Origin: Acidobacteriota bacterium
GTDB taxonomy: Bacteria; Acidobacteriota; Blastocatellia; Pyrinomonadales; Pyrinomonadaceae
DNA length: 64,000 nucleotides
Direction: 5' to 3'
Assembly: GCA_020199775.1 (NCBI GenBank)
Contig: JAIVJZ010000041.1
Location: forward strand, 496,001 to 560,000
How positions within the stretch are numbered: position 1 is the first letter of the stretch; each line of letters starts with the position of its first letter. The translations under genes and the position numbers were made by a program. This document shows, one piece after another, positions 37,771 through 48,520 of this stretch. Below the pieces are notes generated by a model. The model saw only the letters and a program-made list of their open reading frames with translations, did not search any database and was not told the DNA's origin.

Positions 37771-38733
37771 TCAATTGCGGAAGTTCTGCGTCACCATCAG
37801 GCCACGCCGCCCGCCGTCCATGACGCCGATGCCGACGCGGCCGAATTGCGGGCGCAGGATGTTGGCGCGGTGGCCGGGCGAGTTCATCAAACCCGTATGG
37901 GCGATGGAGAGCGTGGGCGCGAGCGCGAGGTTTTCGCCCGCCGTGCGGAACTGGACGCCGCCCTCGCGGATACGCGCGAAGGGGTCGCGGCCTTCGGGCG
38001 TGACGTGCGAGAAGTAGCCGCGCGCGAACATGTCCGACGAATGACGGCGCGCCACTTCCCGCAGTTCGTCGTCGGCCGCGAGGGGCGCGAGCCCGGCGGC
38101 GACGCGTTCGCGGTTGACGAGTTCGAGCATCTGCGCCTCCAGTTCCGGCCGCGGTTTCGTCTCGGCCACTTTGAAAGGCAGTTCGACGCTCTCGTTCGAC
38201 TCCGGCTTGACGGTCAGGCGGTTGAGCGTCTGCGCGATGGCGTCGTTGAAGACGGGCGCGAGCGCGCTCTCCAATTGCTCGGTGGAGGCGGCGAGGCGGT
38301 TCGCCAGCTCGCTCGCGCGTGCGCGCTGCTGCATCCCGTCGGGGAGCGGCGCGGCCATCAGCAGCGCGGCGGCGATTGATGCGGTGATGAGTCCGCTGGC
38401 GAGTCCGGGCGCGATGCCCGCCGCGCGATTCAGACGCCTCCGGTGCACGTCTCGCGGCAGTCGGCGCAGGAGCGCGGAGCCGAGCAGTTGGATCGCCAAC
38501 CCGGCACAGATCGCCACGAGCAGGAAAGCGACGGGTCTGTCCCACGCCTCCGCCCAGTCGAAATGCGGCGCGATCAGGCGCGCGAGCGGCTGGTAGAAGC
38601 GCAAGCCCAGAAGCAGGCTGCCGATCCAGCGCAGCAGATCGAGCAGGCCGAGGATGAAGCCGCGATACCAGCCGTAATACGCGCTCAGGAGCACGATCAG
38701 GATCAGCAACAGATCAATGTAGTTCACGCTCAT
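37771..38733 (-). CDS. CvpA-like membrane domain fused to C-terminal CAP/SCP domain
   Basis: MSVNYIDLLLILIVLLSAYYGWYRGFILGLLDLLRWIG (CvpA-like) and MLELVNRERVAAGLAPLAADDELREVARRHSSDMFARGYFSHVTPEGRDPFARI...GENLA...GLMNSPGHRANILRP (CAP). Confidence 0.9.
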   Translation of the reverse strand: MSVNYIDLLLILIVLLSAYYGWYRGFILGLLDLLRWIGSLLLGLRFYQPLARLIAPHFDWAEAWDRPVAFLLVAICAGLAIQLLGSALLRRLPRDVHRRRLNRAAGIAPGLASGLITASIAAALLMAAPLPDGMQQRARASELANRLAASTEQLESALAPVFNDAIAQTLNRLTVKPESNESVELPFKVAETKPRPELEAQMLELVNRERVAAGLAPLAADDELREVARRHSSDMFARGYFSHVTPEGRDPFARIREGGVQFRTAGENLALAPTLSIAHTGLMNSPGHRANILRPQFGRVGIGVMDGGRRGLMVTQNFRN

Positions 38734-38947
38734 CGCCGTAGCACCGTCCGACCGCAAGAGGACGTTTCGATAATTTGTTTGACTTCATGCGCCGAAAATT
38801 TGTTCCTCAAACGTACACGCAAGAATTGTCGGAAGCGTGACGCCGAGCACAGATAAACGTGACGATTGGCGCGAGCAGCAGTCCACGCGCCCTAATCCCG
38901 CACGCGCGCCCCACATCCGGCAAGCGCGCCGCGTCCGAGGAGTTTTG

Positions 38948-39439
38948 ATGCCGCTCACTTTGCCGCCCAGAGATAAATACGTCGTCGGCGTCATCTCCGA
39001 CACGCACAATTTGATGCGCGCGGAAGCCCTGCGCGCTCTAGCGGGCGCGGAGTTGATCGTCCACGCGGGCGACATCGGCCGACCCGAAGTGCTCGACGCG
39101 CTCAGCGCCGTCGCGCCCACGGTCGTCGCCGTGCGCGGCAACAACGACCGCGAGCCGTGGGCGCGAGGCATCGCCGAAACGGAGACGATTGAGATCGGCG
39201 AAGTCAGGCTTTACCTCCTGCATGCCTTGCAGGAACTCGCGCTCGACCCCGCCGCCTCCGGCTTCGACGTGATCGTCAGCGGCCACTCGCACCGCCCGTC
39301 CGTCGAACGGCGCGGGCGGGTGCTCTACCTGAATCCGGGGAGCGCGGGGCCGCGCCGCTTCAAGCTGCCCGTCACGGTCGCGCGCCTCACGGTGCGCGGG
39401 CGCAGTTGCCGCGCGCGGATCGTCGAGTTGGCGGTGTGA
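38948..39439 (+). CDS. Metallophosphoesterase, YfcE/MJ0936-like
   Basis: YVVGVISDTHNLM...ELIVHAGDIGRPEVL...VRGNNDRE...VIVSGHSHRPS...LYLNPGSAGPRRF. Confidence 0.92.
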   Translation: MPLTLPPRDKYVVGVISDTHNLMRAEALRALAGAELIVHAGDIGRPEVLDALSAVAPTVVAVRGNNDREPWARGIAETETIEIGEVRLYLLHALQELALDPAASGFDVIVSGHSHRPSVERRGRVLYLNPGSAGPRRFKLPVTVARLTVRGRSCRARIVELAV

Positions 39440-39465
39440 GCCGCCGGGCACGCCCGCGAAAGTTT

Positions 39466-40404
39466 ATGATCCTGATCGTCAATCTCAACCTCGCCGTCGA
39501 TCACATCGTCGAAGTGGACGAGTTGCGCGCCGGCGCGGTGCAACGCTCGCGCGGCGCGCGACAACAGGCGGGAGGCAAAGGCGTCAACGTCGCGCGCGTG
39601 CTGAAAACTCTGTGCGAGCCGTCGCTGCTGCTGGGCTTCTGCGGCGGGCGCGCGGGCGATCTCATCGCGGCCGGTTTGCGCGCGGAGAAGATCGCGTCGC
39701 ACACGACGCGCGTCCGCGAAGAGAGCCGCACCTGCCTGATCATCAACGATCACGGCCGCCGCGAGCAGACCGTCATCAACGCCCCCGGTGCGGCCGTCGG
39801 CGACGCGGAACGGCGCGACTTCGAGGCGACGTACACGCGCGAACTTCCGCGCGCGGAGTTGGTCGTCATCAACGGCAGCCTGCCCCCAAACGTACCCGAA
39901 GACACTTACGCACGCCTGACGACCGAGGCCAACGACGCGGGCAAGCGCGTGCTGCTCGACTGCGCGGGCGTGCCCCTCGGCCACGCGCTCGGCGCGCGCC
40001 CCTTCCTCGTCAAAATCAACGCGGCGGAGGCGGCCGAACTCTCCGGCGCGCCCGTCACGGACTTTCTCACAACCGCTCGCGCGTCGCGCCGCCTGCGCGA
40101 CGCGGGCGCGGAGAACGTGATGATCACTCTGGGCGAGCAGGGCGCATGGCTTGATTTCGCGGGCGTGCGCTACAGGTTCGTCGCGCCGCGCGTGCGGGCG
40201 ACGAACAGCGTCGGCAGCGGCGACGCCGCGCTCGCCGGACTCGCCGCCGCGTTCCGACGCGGCCGGACGCCGGAAGAGGCGGGCGCGCTCGCCGTCGCGG
40301 CCGGGGCGGCAAACGCCCTGCACGGCGCGGGCATGTGCAGCGCGGAAGAGATCGCGGAGTTGCGGCCGCGCGTGCGTTGTGAAGTGGAAACTTTTAGCGG
40401 TTGA
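39466..40404 (+). CDS. PfkB-type hexose kinase (1-phosphofructokinase family)
   Basis: MILIVNLNLAVDHIVEVDEL...QQAGGKGVNVARVLKTL...ATNSVGSGDAALAGLAAAF. Confidence 0.9.
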   Translation: MILIVNLNLAVDHIVEVDELRAGAVQRSRGARQQAGGKGVNVARVLKTLCEPSLLLGFCGGRAGDLIAAGLRAEKIASHTTRVREESRTCLIINDHGRREQTVINAPGAAVGDAERRDFEATYTRELPRAELVVINGSLPPNVPEDTYARLTTEANDAGKRVLLDCAGVPLGHALGARPFLVKINAAEAAELSGAPVTDFLTTARASRRLRDAGAENVMITLGEQGAWLDFAGVRYRFVAPRVRATNSVGSGDAALAGLAAAFRRGRTPEEAGALAVAAGAANALHGAGMCSAEEIAELRPRVRCEVETFSG

Positions 40405-40409
40405 TTTGC

Positions 40410-42482
40410 TCAGTGAACCCAATCGGGCGGCACGAACTCGACGGCGACCACTTCGCCGTCGGCGGTGCGCGCGTCCTTCGGCAGACGGTAGGTGACGAGG
40501 ACGGGGTTAGCGCGCGCCCGCAGGCCGCACTCGACGCGGCCGCGCACGTCGGCCGTGTAGGTGACGAAGCGAATGCGGTTGAGGGCGGGGCTGCGCAATT
40601 TCAGCGTGCCGTGAGGCGTCTCGACGAGCAGCACGACGCCCGATGCGTCTTCACATTCGACGCTCACGAGTTGGCCGCAGACCTGCCGCCCGCCGAAGCG
40701 CAGGAGCTTGAACTGCGGGCCGGGCTGCGGCATGTCGCAGGGCTGCGCCTCTTCCGCGTCGGGCGTCGCCGCCGCCCCGGCTTCGGCCTCCTGCGGTGTT
40801 GCTCCCGGCGCGACGTTAGACGTGCCGCCGCTGCTCAACGAACCGCCCGGCGGCGCACCCGCCGCCGTCGCCGCGCGCCCGTTACTCGCCGCGAGAGCGT
40901 TCGCCGCGTCGCCCGGCGTGATGCTTTGCGCCTTGCGCTGCGCGGCGGCCTGTTCTTCGCTGATAGACACTTTTTCGAGCAGCGTCTGCGCTTCGGCTCG
41001 CGTCTGCGCCGAACGGCGGTCGCGCGCGAGCGGTTCGAGCATCCGACGCGCACGCTCGAACTCTTCGCGCCGCGCGTGTAGTTGCGCCAGCAGCAACTTG
41101 AAGTCCTGCCGTCGCGGCGCGAGCGTCGCGGCGTGGCGGAGCAGGGCGAAGGTCTCGTCCACACGCGGGCTGCGTTCGAGGTCTATGCGGCCGAGCAACG
41201 CGTAAGCTTCGAGAAAGTTCGGCGCGAGTTCGATGGTCTTTTTTAGTTCGGCGCGGATCAGGCGCGTGGTCGCGGCGTAGCCCGCCACGGTCTTTTCAGT
41301 CTCCAACCCCTCGCGGCGGAGTAAATCCGCGTAATAAAAATGCGCGAGATAATGCTCAGGCGCGACGGCGACGGCGCGCTCCAGATGCTCTCTCGCCTCG
41401 GCGAGGCGATTTTGTTGGAGGTGCATGAGGCCGAGCGAACTGTGCGCCGTGCCGAGGTTCGCGTCCAGTTTCAACGCGCGTGCGAGATATTCTTCGGCGT
41501 CGTCGGCGCGGTTCGTGTGCAGGAGCAGGTCGCCGAGCGCGGCCTGCGCTTCGGCGTCCGTGAGCGCGCGGCTCTCCAGTTTCGCGCCCGCGGGCACGGG
41601 CGCGTCGAACGATTCGCTGCGCTCTTGGTAGCGCGCGGCGCGGACGTAGGCGGCGAGCGCGCTCTCCATCCCCCCGAAGTCAACTTTGAACGCTTCGCGG
41701 AAACTCTCTTCGACGGGCGTGCCCGCCGACACCAGTTCGAGGTAACGCGCCAGTTGCGCCTGCCGCACGCCGCCCGCGTCGCTCAAGAGGTAATGCACGA
41801 ACGCCCACGACTGCGCGTAGAAGACGGCGTGCTTGTCGTGTTGTTGATAGTGCGCGGAGGAAGCGTCAACTGAAAGGAGCGTCCTCAGCGGCAGCAAGCT
41901 CTCGCGTGCCAGAGAGTCGAGGCGATGCGTGAGTCCGCGTCCTAGACGGACGCGCCGCCTGTCCTCGGACAACTCGAACTCGCTGTAATATTGCGCCAAC
42001 CCTTCGTTGAACCAGACGGGCGCGCCCGCATAGTTGTTCCTCACGAGCGCGTGGACGTATTCGTGGAAGAGCACGGAGAGCGGGTCGCGCCCGTACCCGA
42101 CGTTGCGTGAGAGCGTGATGTAGTTCACGTCCGGGCCGAACTGGAAGTAACCGGCCACGTCGCGGCGCAGGTCGCCGCCGTACGTGGGCTTGAAAAACTC
42201 GTAGTCGCCGTCGTTCTGAAAGAGGATCACGGTGACGGGGATCGACACGTCGAACCCGTCCTGCGCCTGCAAGCGCGAAAAGATCGCGCGGAGTTCTTCG
42301 AGTCGCGCGGCGGCTTGGCGCGCTTCGGCCTCGCCCGCATTACTGATGACGACGAAATTCTCCGACTTCACATTTATCCAGCCACGCGCCTCCGCCCTCT
42401 CGCCGCACAGCAGCGAGAGGGCGACGAAACACACGGCGGCGACGAGGGGGCGGGCGAGACGTGGGGGCATCAGCGTTTTCAT
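40410..42482 (-). CDS. TPR protein with gluzincin-like peptidase domain (HEYVH)
   Basis: MKTLMPPRLARPLVAAVCFVALSLLCGERAEA signal; GRDPLSVLFHEYVHALVRNNYAGAPVWFNEGLAQYYSEF; TPR repeats AEEYLARALKLDANLGTAHSSLGLMHLQQNRLAEAREHLERAV. Confidence 0.85.
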   Translation of the reverse strand: MKTLMPPRLARPLVAAVCFVALSLLCGERAEARGWINVKSENFVVISNAGEAEARQAAARLEELRAIFSRLQAQDGFDVSIPVTVILFQNDGDYEFFKPTYGGDLRRDVAGYFQFGPDVNYITLSRNVGYGRDPLSVLFHEYVHALVRNNYAGAPVWFNEGLAQYYSEFELSEDRRRVRLGRGLTHRLDSLARESLLPLRTLLSVDASSAHYQQHDKHAVFYAQSWAFVHYLLSDAGGVRQAQLARYLELVSAGTPVEESFREAFKVDFGGMESALAAYVRAARYQERSESFDAPVPAGAKLESRALTDAEAQAALGDLLLHTNRADDAEEYLARALKLDANLGTAHSSLGLMHLQQNRLAEAREHLERAVAVAPEHYLAHFYYADLLRREGLETEKTVAGYAATTRLIRAELKKTIELAPNFLEAYALLGRIDLERSPRVDETFALLRHAATLAPRRQDFKLLLAQLHARREEFERARRMLEPLARDRRSAQTRAEAQTLLEKVSISEEQAAAQRKAQSITPGDAANALAASNGRAATAAGAPPGGSLSSGGTSNVAPGATPQEAEAGAAATPDAEEAQPCDMPQPGPQFKLLRFGGRQVCGQLVSVECEDASGVVLLVETPHGTLKLRSPALNRIRFVTYTADVRGRVECGLRARANPVLVTYRLPKDARTADGEVVAVEFVPPDWVH

Positions 42483-42591
42483 TTCTACTTCTTTTAAGAG
42501 AATCGCGTTCGCGACCGGGAGACGTGCCCTACTAGCTTGCCCGCCATTATACTCTTCCCGCGCCCGCCGCAAAACTTTCACCACACATTCA

Positions 42592-42629
42592 AACTAACCT
42601 TTGCGGATCGCGCGAACTAACCTTTGCGG
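42592..42629. repeat. 15-bp direct repeat x2 upstream of sigma factor gene
   Basis: aactaacctttgcgg at 42592-42606 and 42615-42629. Confidence 0.85.
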
Positions 42630-42674
42630 CTTGCGGTTGACATTCGGGCGCACACGCCGGAAGATCAACGGACA

Positions 42675-43286
42675 ATGAAGGGGCAAAATATGAGTGCAGC
42701 AGAGACCAACGAAGCGGCGACCGAAACGAAGTCGAAGGTGTCGGATTTCGAACTCGCGCAAGGGAGCGCGGCGGGCGACCGCGAGGCGTTCGAGCAGTTG
42801 TATCACCGCCATTTCCGGCGCGTCTATGCCCTCTGCCTGCGCATGACGACCAACCCCTCGACCGCCGAAGACCTGACGCAGGAAGTGTTCATCCACCTCT
42901 TCAACAAGATCGGCAGTTTCCGCGGCGACTCGGCCTTCACCACCTGGCTGCACCGCATGACGGTCAACCACGTCCTGATGTACTTCCGCAAGAGCAGCAC
43001 GCGCTCCGAGTTGTTGACGAAGGAGGGTGAAACTCCCGTACAGATCGTGCGCGGCACGGAGAATCAGGATAAAATGCCCATCGTTGACCGCATCGCGCTG
43101 GAGAAAGCCATCTCGGAACTGCCGCCCGGCTATCGCAGCGTGTTCATCCTCCACGACGTGGAGGGCTACGAGCACGAAGAGATCGGGCGCATGCTCGGCT
43201 GCTCCACGGGCACGAGTAAATCGCAACTGCACAAGGCGCGTTTAAAATTAAGAGACCTCATCAGGCGACAGGCGGCGCAAAATTAG
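42675..43286 (+). CDS. ECF RNA polymerase sigma factor
   Basis: [116 protein letters not shown]; start could also be 42624. Confidence 0.93.
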   Translation: MKGQNMSAAETNEAATETKSKVSDFELAQGSAAGDREAFEQLYHRHFRRVYALCLRMTTNPSTAEDLTQEVFIHLFNKIGSFRGDSAFTTWLHRMTVNHVLMYFRKSSTRSELLTKEGETPVQIVRGTENQDKMPIVDRIALEKAISELPPGYRSVFILHDVEGYEHEEIGRMLGCSTGTSKSQLHKARLKLRDLIRRQAAQN

Positions 43287-43336
43287 CATCTTAGGTGCGC
43301 CAGAAATTTTAAGCCCCCTCCGGGAGAAACCCTCTA

Positions 43337-43561
43337 ATGGACTGTGAAGAAAGTTTACCGCTGCTCAGCGAATACCACGCCGGTGCGCTCGACGAATCGA
43401 CGCGAGAAGGGGTGCGCGAGCACCTCGGCTGTTGCCCTCCTTGCGACGGCGTCTACCGCGATGTCGAAACCATCATCGTCTCGGCGAGTTCCCTCCGCGA
43501 AGAAGAAAGCATCTCGTTTCCCGACGAAACGGCCGTCTGGCAACGCATCCAGTTTTCCTGA
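43337..43561 (+). CDS. Short anti-sigma factor-like zf-HC2 protein (74 aa)
   Basis: MDCEESLPLLSEYHAGALDESTREGVREHLGCCPPCDGVY (HxxxCxxC), directly after sigma gene; no TM. Confidence 0.75.
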   Translation: MDCEESLPLLSEYHAGALDESTREGVREHLGCCPPCDGVYRDVETIIVSASSLREEESISFPDETAVWQRIQFS

Positions 43562-43790
43562 ATTCACGCGCACCGCGCCGCCCTGTGCCGCCCCCGCGAC
43601 ACTCGCGCGGGACGCGCCCGCGTCCCCGGCGCTTTTTTTAGTCGCCGCAGTTAAGGCGAACTTCAACAGCGGTCGTCGCTTTCAGAGGTCGTTTCCCGTG
43701 ACCCTTTTGGAGCCGTTTCGCCAGCATTTTGTTGGAGTTACGCCCTACTTCCCTCACACAAAGCAGTTAATTTCCCCTGCGATAAAACTT

Positions 43791-43796
43791 TATAAT
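43791..43796 (+). promoter_or_regulatory. Candidate -10 element upstream of rpoD
   Basis: Exact TATAAT in a locally AT-rich stretch within the long leader before rpoD; no convincing -35. Confidence 0.3.
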
Positions 43797-43959
43797 CTTT
43801 TAACTCATCTAACTCGTACCAAGGGCGCGACGCAGAAGGGGGTTGCCTCGCACGCCGAAGGAGTTTATGCTACAGGCAACGTGGCTTTATTAAATAGTTT
43901 ATCGTAGAGGCGGCACTTTTCGCGCATCGTGCGCTAAAGAGCGGCAGGCGCAGAGGTTA

Positions 43960-45511
<1,552 letters not shown>

Positions 45512-45537
45512 GGCAACACGAACATAGACACTAAGAC

Positions 45538-45582
45538 GCGAAGCCACGAAGTTGACTCGTAAAGTCAACTTCGTGGCTTCGC
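45538..45582. terminator. Hairpin, perfect 20-bp stem, 5-nt loop, 3' of rpoD
   Basis: gcgaagccacgaagttgact cgtaa agtcaacttcgtggcttcgc followed by tctttt. Confidence 0.85.
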
Positions 45583-45621
45583 TCTTTTGACGGTCAGGCT
45601 TGCCTGCCGCGCTAAAGATTT

Positions 45622-45921
45622 TCAGGGTCTATTGGCGTTCGCGCCTCCCGCGCCCTGCCCGGCGTTCTTGTTGACGCCCGTCGGTTCGACGTTGGAGTTG
45701 CCCTTGACGGCCGAGTTGGCGTTGCCCTCGCTCGTGCCGCCGATGCCCGTGTCCTTCGGCCCGATCCCTTCGCGGCTGCCCGTGCTGTTGTTGCCGACGC
45801 CCGCCGCGTTGGCTGTGTTCGCGCTGTTGGCGTTAGCGGGCGAGTTGACTCTCTCGGACGTGCAACCGCCGGAGAGTGTGAAAAGAGCGAGCGTGGCGAG
45901 AAGCATGTATGTTCGTCGCAT
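45622..45921 (-). CDS. Asn/Gly-rich lipoprotein-like small protein
   Basis: MRRTYMLLATLALFTLSGGCTSERVNSPANANSANTANAAG (lipobox LSGGC). Confidence 0.7.
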   Translation of the reverse strand: MRRTYMLLATLALFTLSGGCTSERVNSPANANSANTANAAGVGNNSTGSREGIGPKDTGIGGTSEGNANSAVKGNSNVEPTGVNKNAGQGAGGANANRP

Positions 45922-45967
45922 TTGGTCGGTTCCTCCTGTTGGCCGTTCGTGTCGATGACTTAAAGAT

Positions 45968-46573
45968 TCACGCGCGCTGTCGGCTGCCGGACGCCCGCGC
46001 GTCGAGCAACCGGCGGCTCTCGATGATGCGTACCCCGGCGGCGGCCATCTCTTCGAGGGCACGCGCCGTGTCGCCCTCGCGCACCTCGACGCCGCGGCAG
46101 GCGTCGGCCACGACCGTCGTTTTGAATCCGAGCATCACGGCGTCGAGCGCGCTGTACTTCACGCAGTAGTCGGTGGCGAGTCCGGCGATGGCGACATCCG
46201 TCACGCCGCGCTCCTTCAGGTAGCCGCCGAGTCCGGTCGCGCGCCGGTGCTCGTTGTCGAAGAAGCCGCTGTAGGAATCAATGTCCATGTCCGTGCCCTT
46301 CAGGAAGACGCGCGCGACGCGGCTCGTGTCCAACCCCGCGACGAACTCCGCGCCCTCCGTCTCCTGCACGCAGTGCGGCGGCCAGAGCGACGCAAAACTC
46401 GAATGCCCCGCCGGGTGCCAGTCCTTCGTCGCGACGACGAGCGCGAAACGCTTTTGCAGTTCGTTGACCACGGGCACGATCCGGTCGCCCTCTTTCACGG
46501 CGAGCGAGCCGCCCGGACAAAAATCGTTTTGGATGTCGATGATGATGAATGCGCTGTGATTATTCACGATCAA
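45968..46573 (-). CDS. pncA: Nicotinamidase/pyrazinamidase (isochorismatase family)
   Basis: AFIIIDIQNDFCPGGSLAVKEGDRIVPVVNEL...ATKDWHPAGHSSFAS...VAIAGLATDYCVKYSALDA. Confidence 0.93.
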   Translation of the reverse strand: MIVNNHSAFIIIDIQNDFCPGGSLAVKEGDRIVPVVNELQKRFALVVATKDWHPAGHSSFASLWPPHCVQETEGAEFVAGLDTSRVARVFLKGTDMDIDSYSGFFDNEHRRATGLGGYLKERGVTDVAIAGLATDYCVKYSALDAVMLGFKTTVVADACRGVEVREGDTARALEEMAAAGVRIIESRRLLDARASGSRQRA

Positions 46574-46593
46574 TTATTCTCTGCGTCCCCGTC

Positions 46594-47076
46594 TCACGCC
46601 TCGCCGTTCAGCACGCGCACCGGCTGGCCGACGGCGAGTTTGCCCGTGCGGATAACGCGCGCGTAGAGGCGCGCGTCGCCCGCGTGCTCTTTCTGCGAGA
46701 CGCGGCTGAACTTCCCGCCGCCGAACGAGCCTCTGATGTTCCGGCACGGCGTGGTGTAGGAAGTGAGTTCGATGATCACTTCGTCGCCCAGAGCCAGCCG
46801 ATGGCCGGGCGCGAGTTGCGCCCATTCGAGACCCGCGACCGTGACGTTCTCGCCGATTGACCCCGGATAGATGGGATGACCTTCGGCCTGCAATGCCCGA
46901 ATCACTTCGAGCGAGTAGAGGCAGAGGGCGCGCTGCGGCCCGCCGTGAATGGTCGTGCGTCGCTGCCTATCGCCGGCGAGTCCGGTCGGCGTCAGTTGCG
47001 CTTCCTCGACGGGAAGTTTCGGCACGCCGCCCCCCGAACAATTCAGTTGGTGGATGTAGCCGTGGCCTCCGGCCAT
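46594..47076 (-). CDS. MOSC domain protein
   Basis: GVPKLPVEEAQLTPTGLAGDRQRRTTIHGGPQRALCLYSLEVI...PGSIGENVTVAGLEWAQLAPGHRLALGDEVIIELT. Confidence 0.9.
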   Translation of the reverse strand: MAGGHGYIHQLNCSGGGVPKLPVEEAQLTPTGLAGDRQRRTTIHGGPQRALCLYSLEVIRALQAEGHPIYPGSIGENVTVAGLEWAQLAPGHRLALGDEVIIELTSYTTPCRNIRGSFGGGKFSRVSQKEHAGDARLYARVIRTGKLAVGQPVRVLNGEA

Positions 47077-47082
47077 GGGGTT

Positions 47083-47265
47083 TCAACTCGCGTCGTCTTT
47101 TAACTGTTCGGCCGTCTCGTCGTCGCCGATCAAATGGTTCGACTTGTCGCGCGGCAGTTGCGCGGGCTTCTGCCCCGCCGCGCGTTCCGCGACGGCCTCG
47201 TGCATCTCCGCGCGATCCCCGTCCTTGCGCTCCCCGTCCTTCTTCTCGCGATCCTTGTTCGACAT
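47083..47265 (-). CDS. Small charged hypothetical protein (60 aa)
   Basis: MSNKDREKKDGERKDGDRAEMHEAVAERAAGQKPAQLPRDKSNHLIGDDETAEQLKDDAS; sits between two same-strand genes. Confidence 0.5.
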   Translation of the reverse strand: MSNKDREKKDGERKDGDRAEMHEAVAERAAGQKPAQLPRDKSNHLIGDDETAEQLKDDAS

Positions 47266-47299
47266 GATTTCCTTCTCCTGTCGGCTCGTTGGAATTTAC

Positions 47300-47935
47300 T
47301 CAAGCGGCGACGCCGCGTTGAACTTCTCGCACGCGTTCGACGAGACGCGGCAAATCTTCTCTCGTGTAGACCGGGATGCCGCGCGTCAAGTTCTCGTCCG
47401 GCGCGCGCCACGCGTCGAAACGCTCGCGCGCGACACGGGCGTCCTCGCCCTCGTCGAAGAGGTAGAGCGCGGACGTTTTAGAGAGCGCGCGCCGCGCCGA
47501 CGGCTTGATCTTTTCCGCGCCCGACGCGCGCGCCGCCATCAGCATCAGATCGACTTCAACGAACTGCACGAAGCTCGTGCCCTCGATCAGCACGCCCCGC
47601 GCTCGGACGCGCTCAAGCACGCTCTTGATGCCGCGCTCGACCTGCTTGTCCGTCACGACGACCCAGTGAACGTTCGACGCCCCGGCGTCCCAGTATCGCC
47701 CTGTGTCTTTGCCCGCGGCGTAAGTCTCCGCGCGCCCGGAACGAATCACGGGCTCTTCCGCGAGCAGGTGGCTCACGCAACAGGCGTGCGCGCTCTTGCC
47801 GCACGAACGATAATGCCCGCGCGTGATCTTGACGGCCTCCCAACCGGGCTGTAGCGCCCGGAGCAGTTCGCACATCAAAGTGGTCTTGCCCGCGTTCGAG
47901 GAAAAGCCCCCGACGCCGACGGTGGTGAAAGTCAT
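47300..47935 (-). CDS. P-loop NTPase, possibly MobB-like
   Basis: MTFTTVGVGGFSSNAGKTTLMCELLRAL (Walker A); Cys-rich HYRSCGKSAHACCVSH. Confidence 0.65.
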   Translation of the reverse strand: MTFTTVGVGGFSSNAGKTTLMCELLRALQPGWEAVKITRGHYRSCGKSAHACCVSHLLAEEPVIRSGRAETYAAGKDTGRYWDAGASNVHWVVVTDKQVERGIKSVLERVRARGVLIEGTSFVQFVEVDLMLMAARASGAEKIKPSARRALSKTSALYLFDEGEDARVARERFDAWRAPDENLTRGIPVYTREDLPRLVERVREVQRGVAA

Positions 47936-48133
47936 AGCCTTCTGAAAACTCTTTCAAACCCGGTGACGACATTATGCAATCGCGCGCCCGCGAAACGGAA
48001 GCGCGCGGCACACACCCCGGCGCGGCGACTTGGCCGTCTCGCGTCGCACGCGCGCCACCCCACTTGGCAAGGGGCGCGTCCGCGCTATAGATTAGCCGAC
48101 TGCGATTATTCACGCGAACTTGAAAAGACTTTT

Positions 48134-48502
48134 ATGACGAACGACGACGCCCCGGCGTCCGAACCACAGGCCGCGCTCGTCCGGCTGATCGGCGAGACGC
48201 TCCGGCGCCACGGCGACGACGCTTTACACGGCGGCGCAAATCTTGACGCGGCCGCGCGCGCGTGGCTCGACGCGGGCTTCGCCGACCCGGAAGAAGTTGA
48301 CGACTGGCTTGCCGCGCGTTGCTTCGACCCGCGCCACGCGCAGACGCTCGACGCGGCGGGCGTCACGCCCGAACAGGCCGCCTTGCGCACGCGCGCGGGG
48401 CGCGCCCCGTACGAAGAGACGGTCGCCTACAAGCTCGCGCACGGCGACCTGACGCTCGAAGAGGCGCGGCGCATCATCACCAGCGATTTTTGGAATTCCT
48501 GA
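48134..48502 (+). CDS. Hypothetical protein (122 aa)
   Basis: MTNDDAPASEPQAALVRLIGETLRRHGDDALHGGANLDAAARAWLDAGFADPEEVDDWLAARCFDP...; immediately upstream of ATP-grasp gene. Confidence 0.6.
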   Translation: MTNDDAPASEPQAALVRLIGETLRRHGDDALHGGANLDAAARAWLDAGFADPEEVDDWLAARCFDPRHAQTLDAAGVTPEQAALRTRAGRAPYEETVAYKLAHGDLTLEEARRIITSDFWNS

Positions 48503-48520
48503 AGGAGTCGGCTTTCGCCA

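Noticed and set aside
45622-46062. Extended start (46062) for the lipoprotein-like gene
   Set aside because: The lipobox-containing start at 45921 is far more plausible; the extension overlaps pncA.
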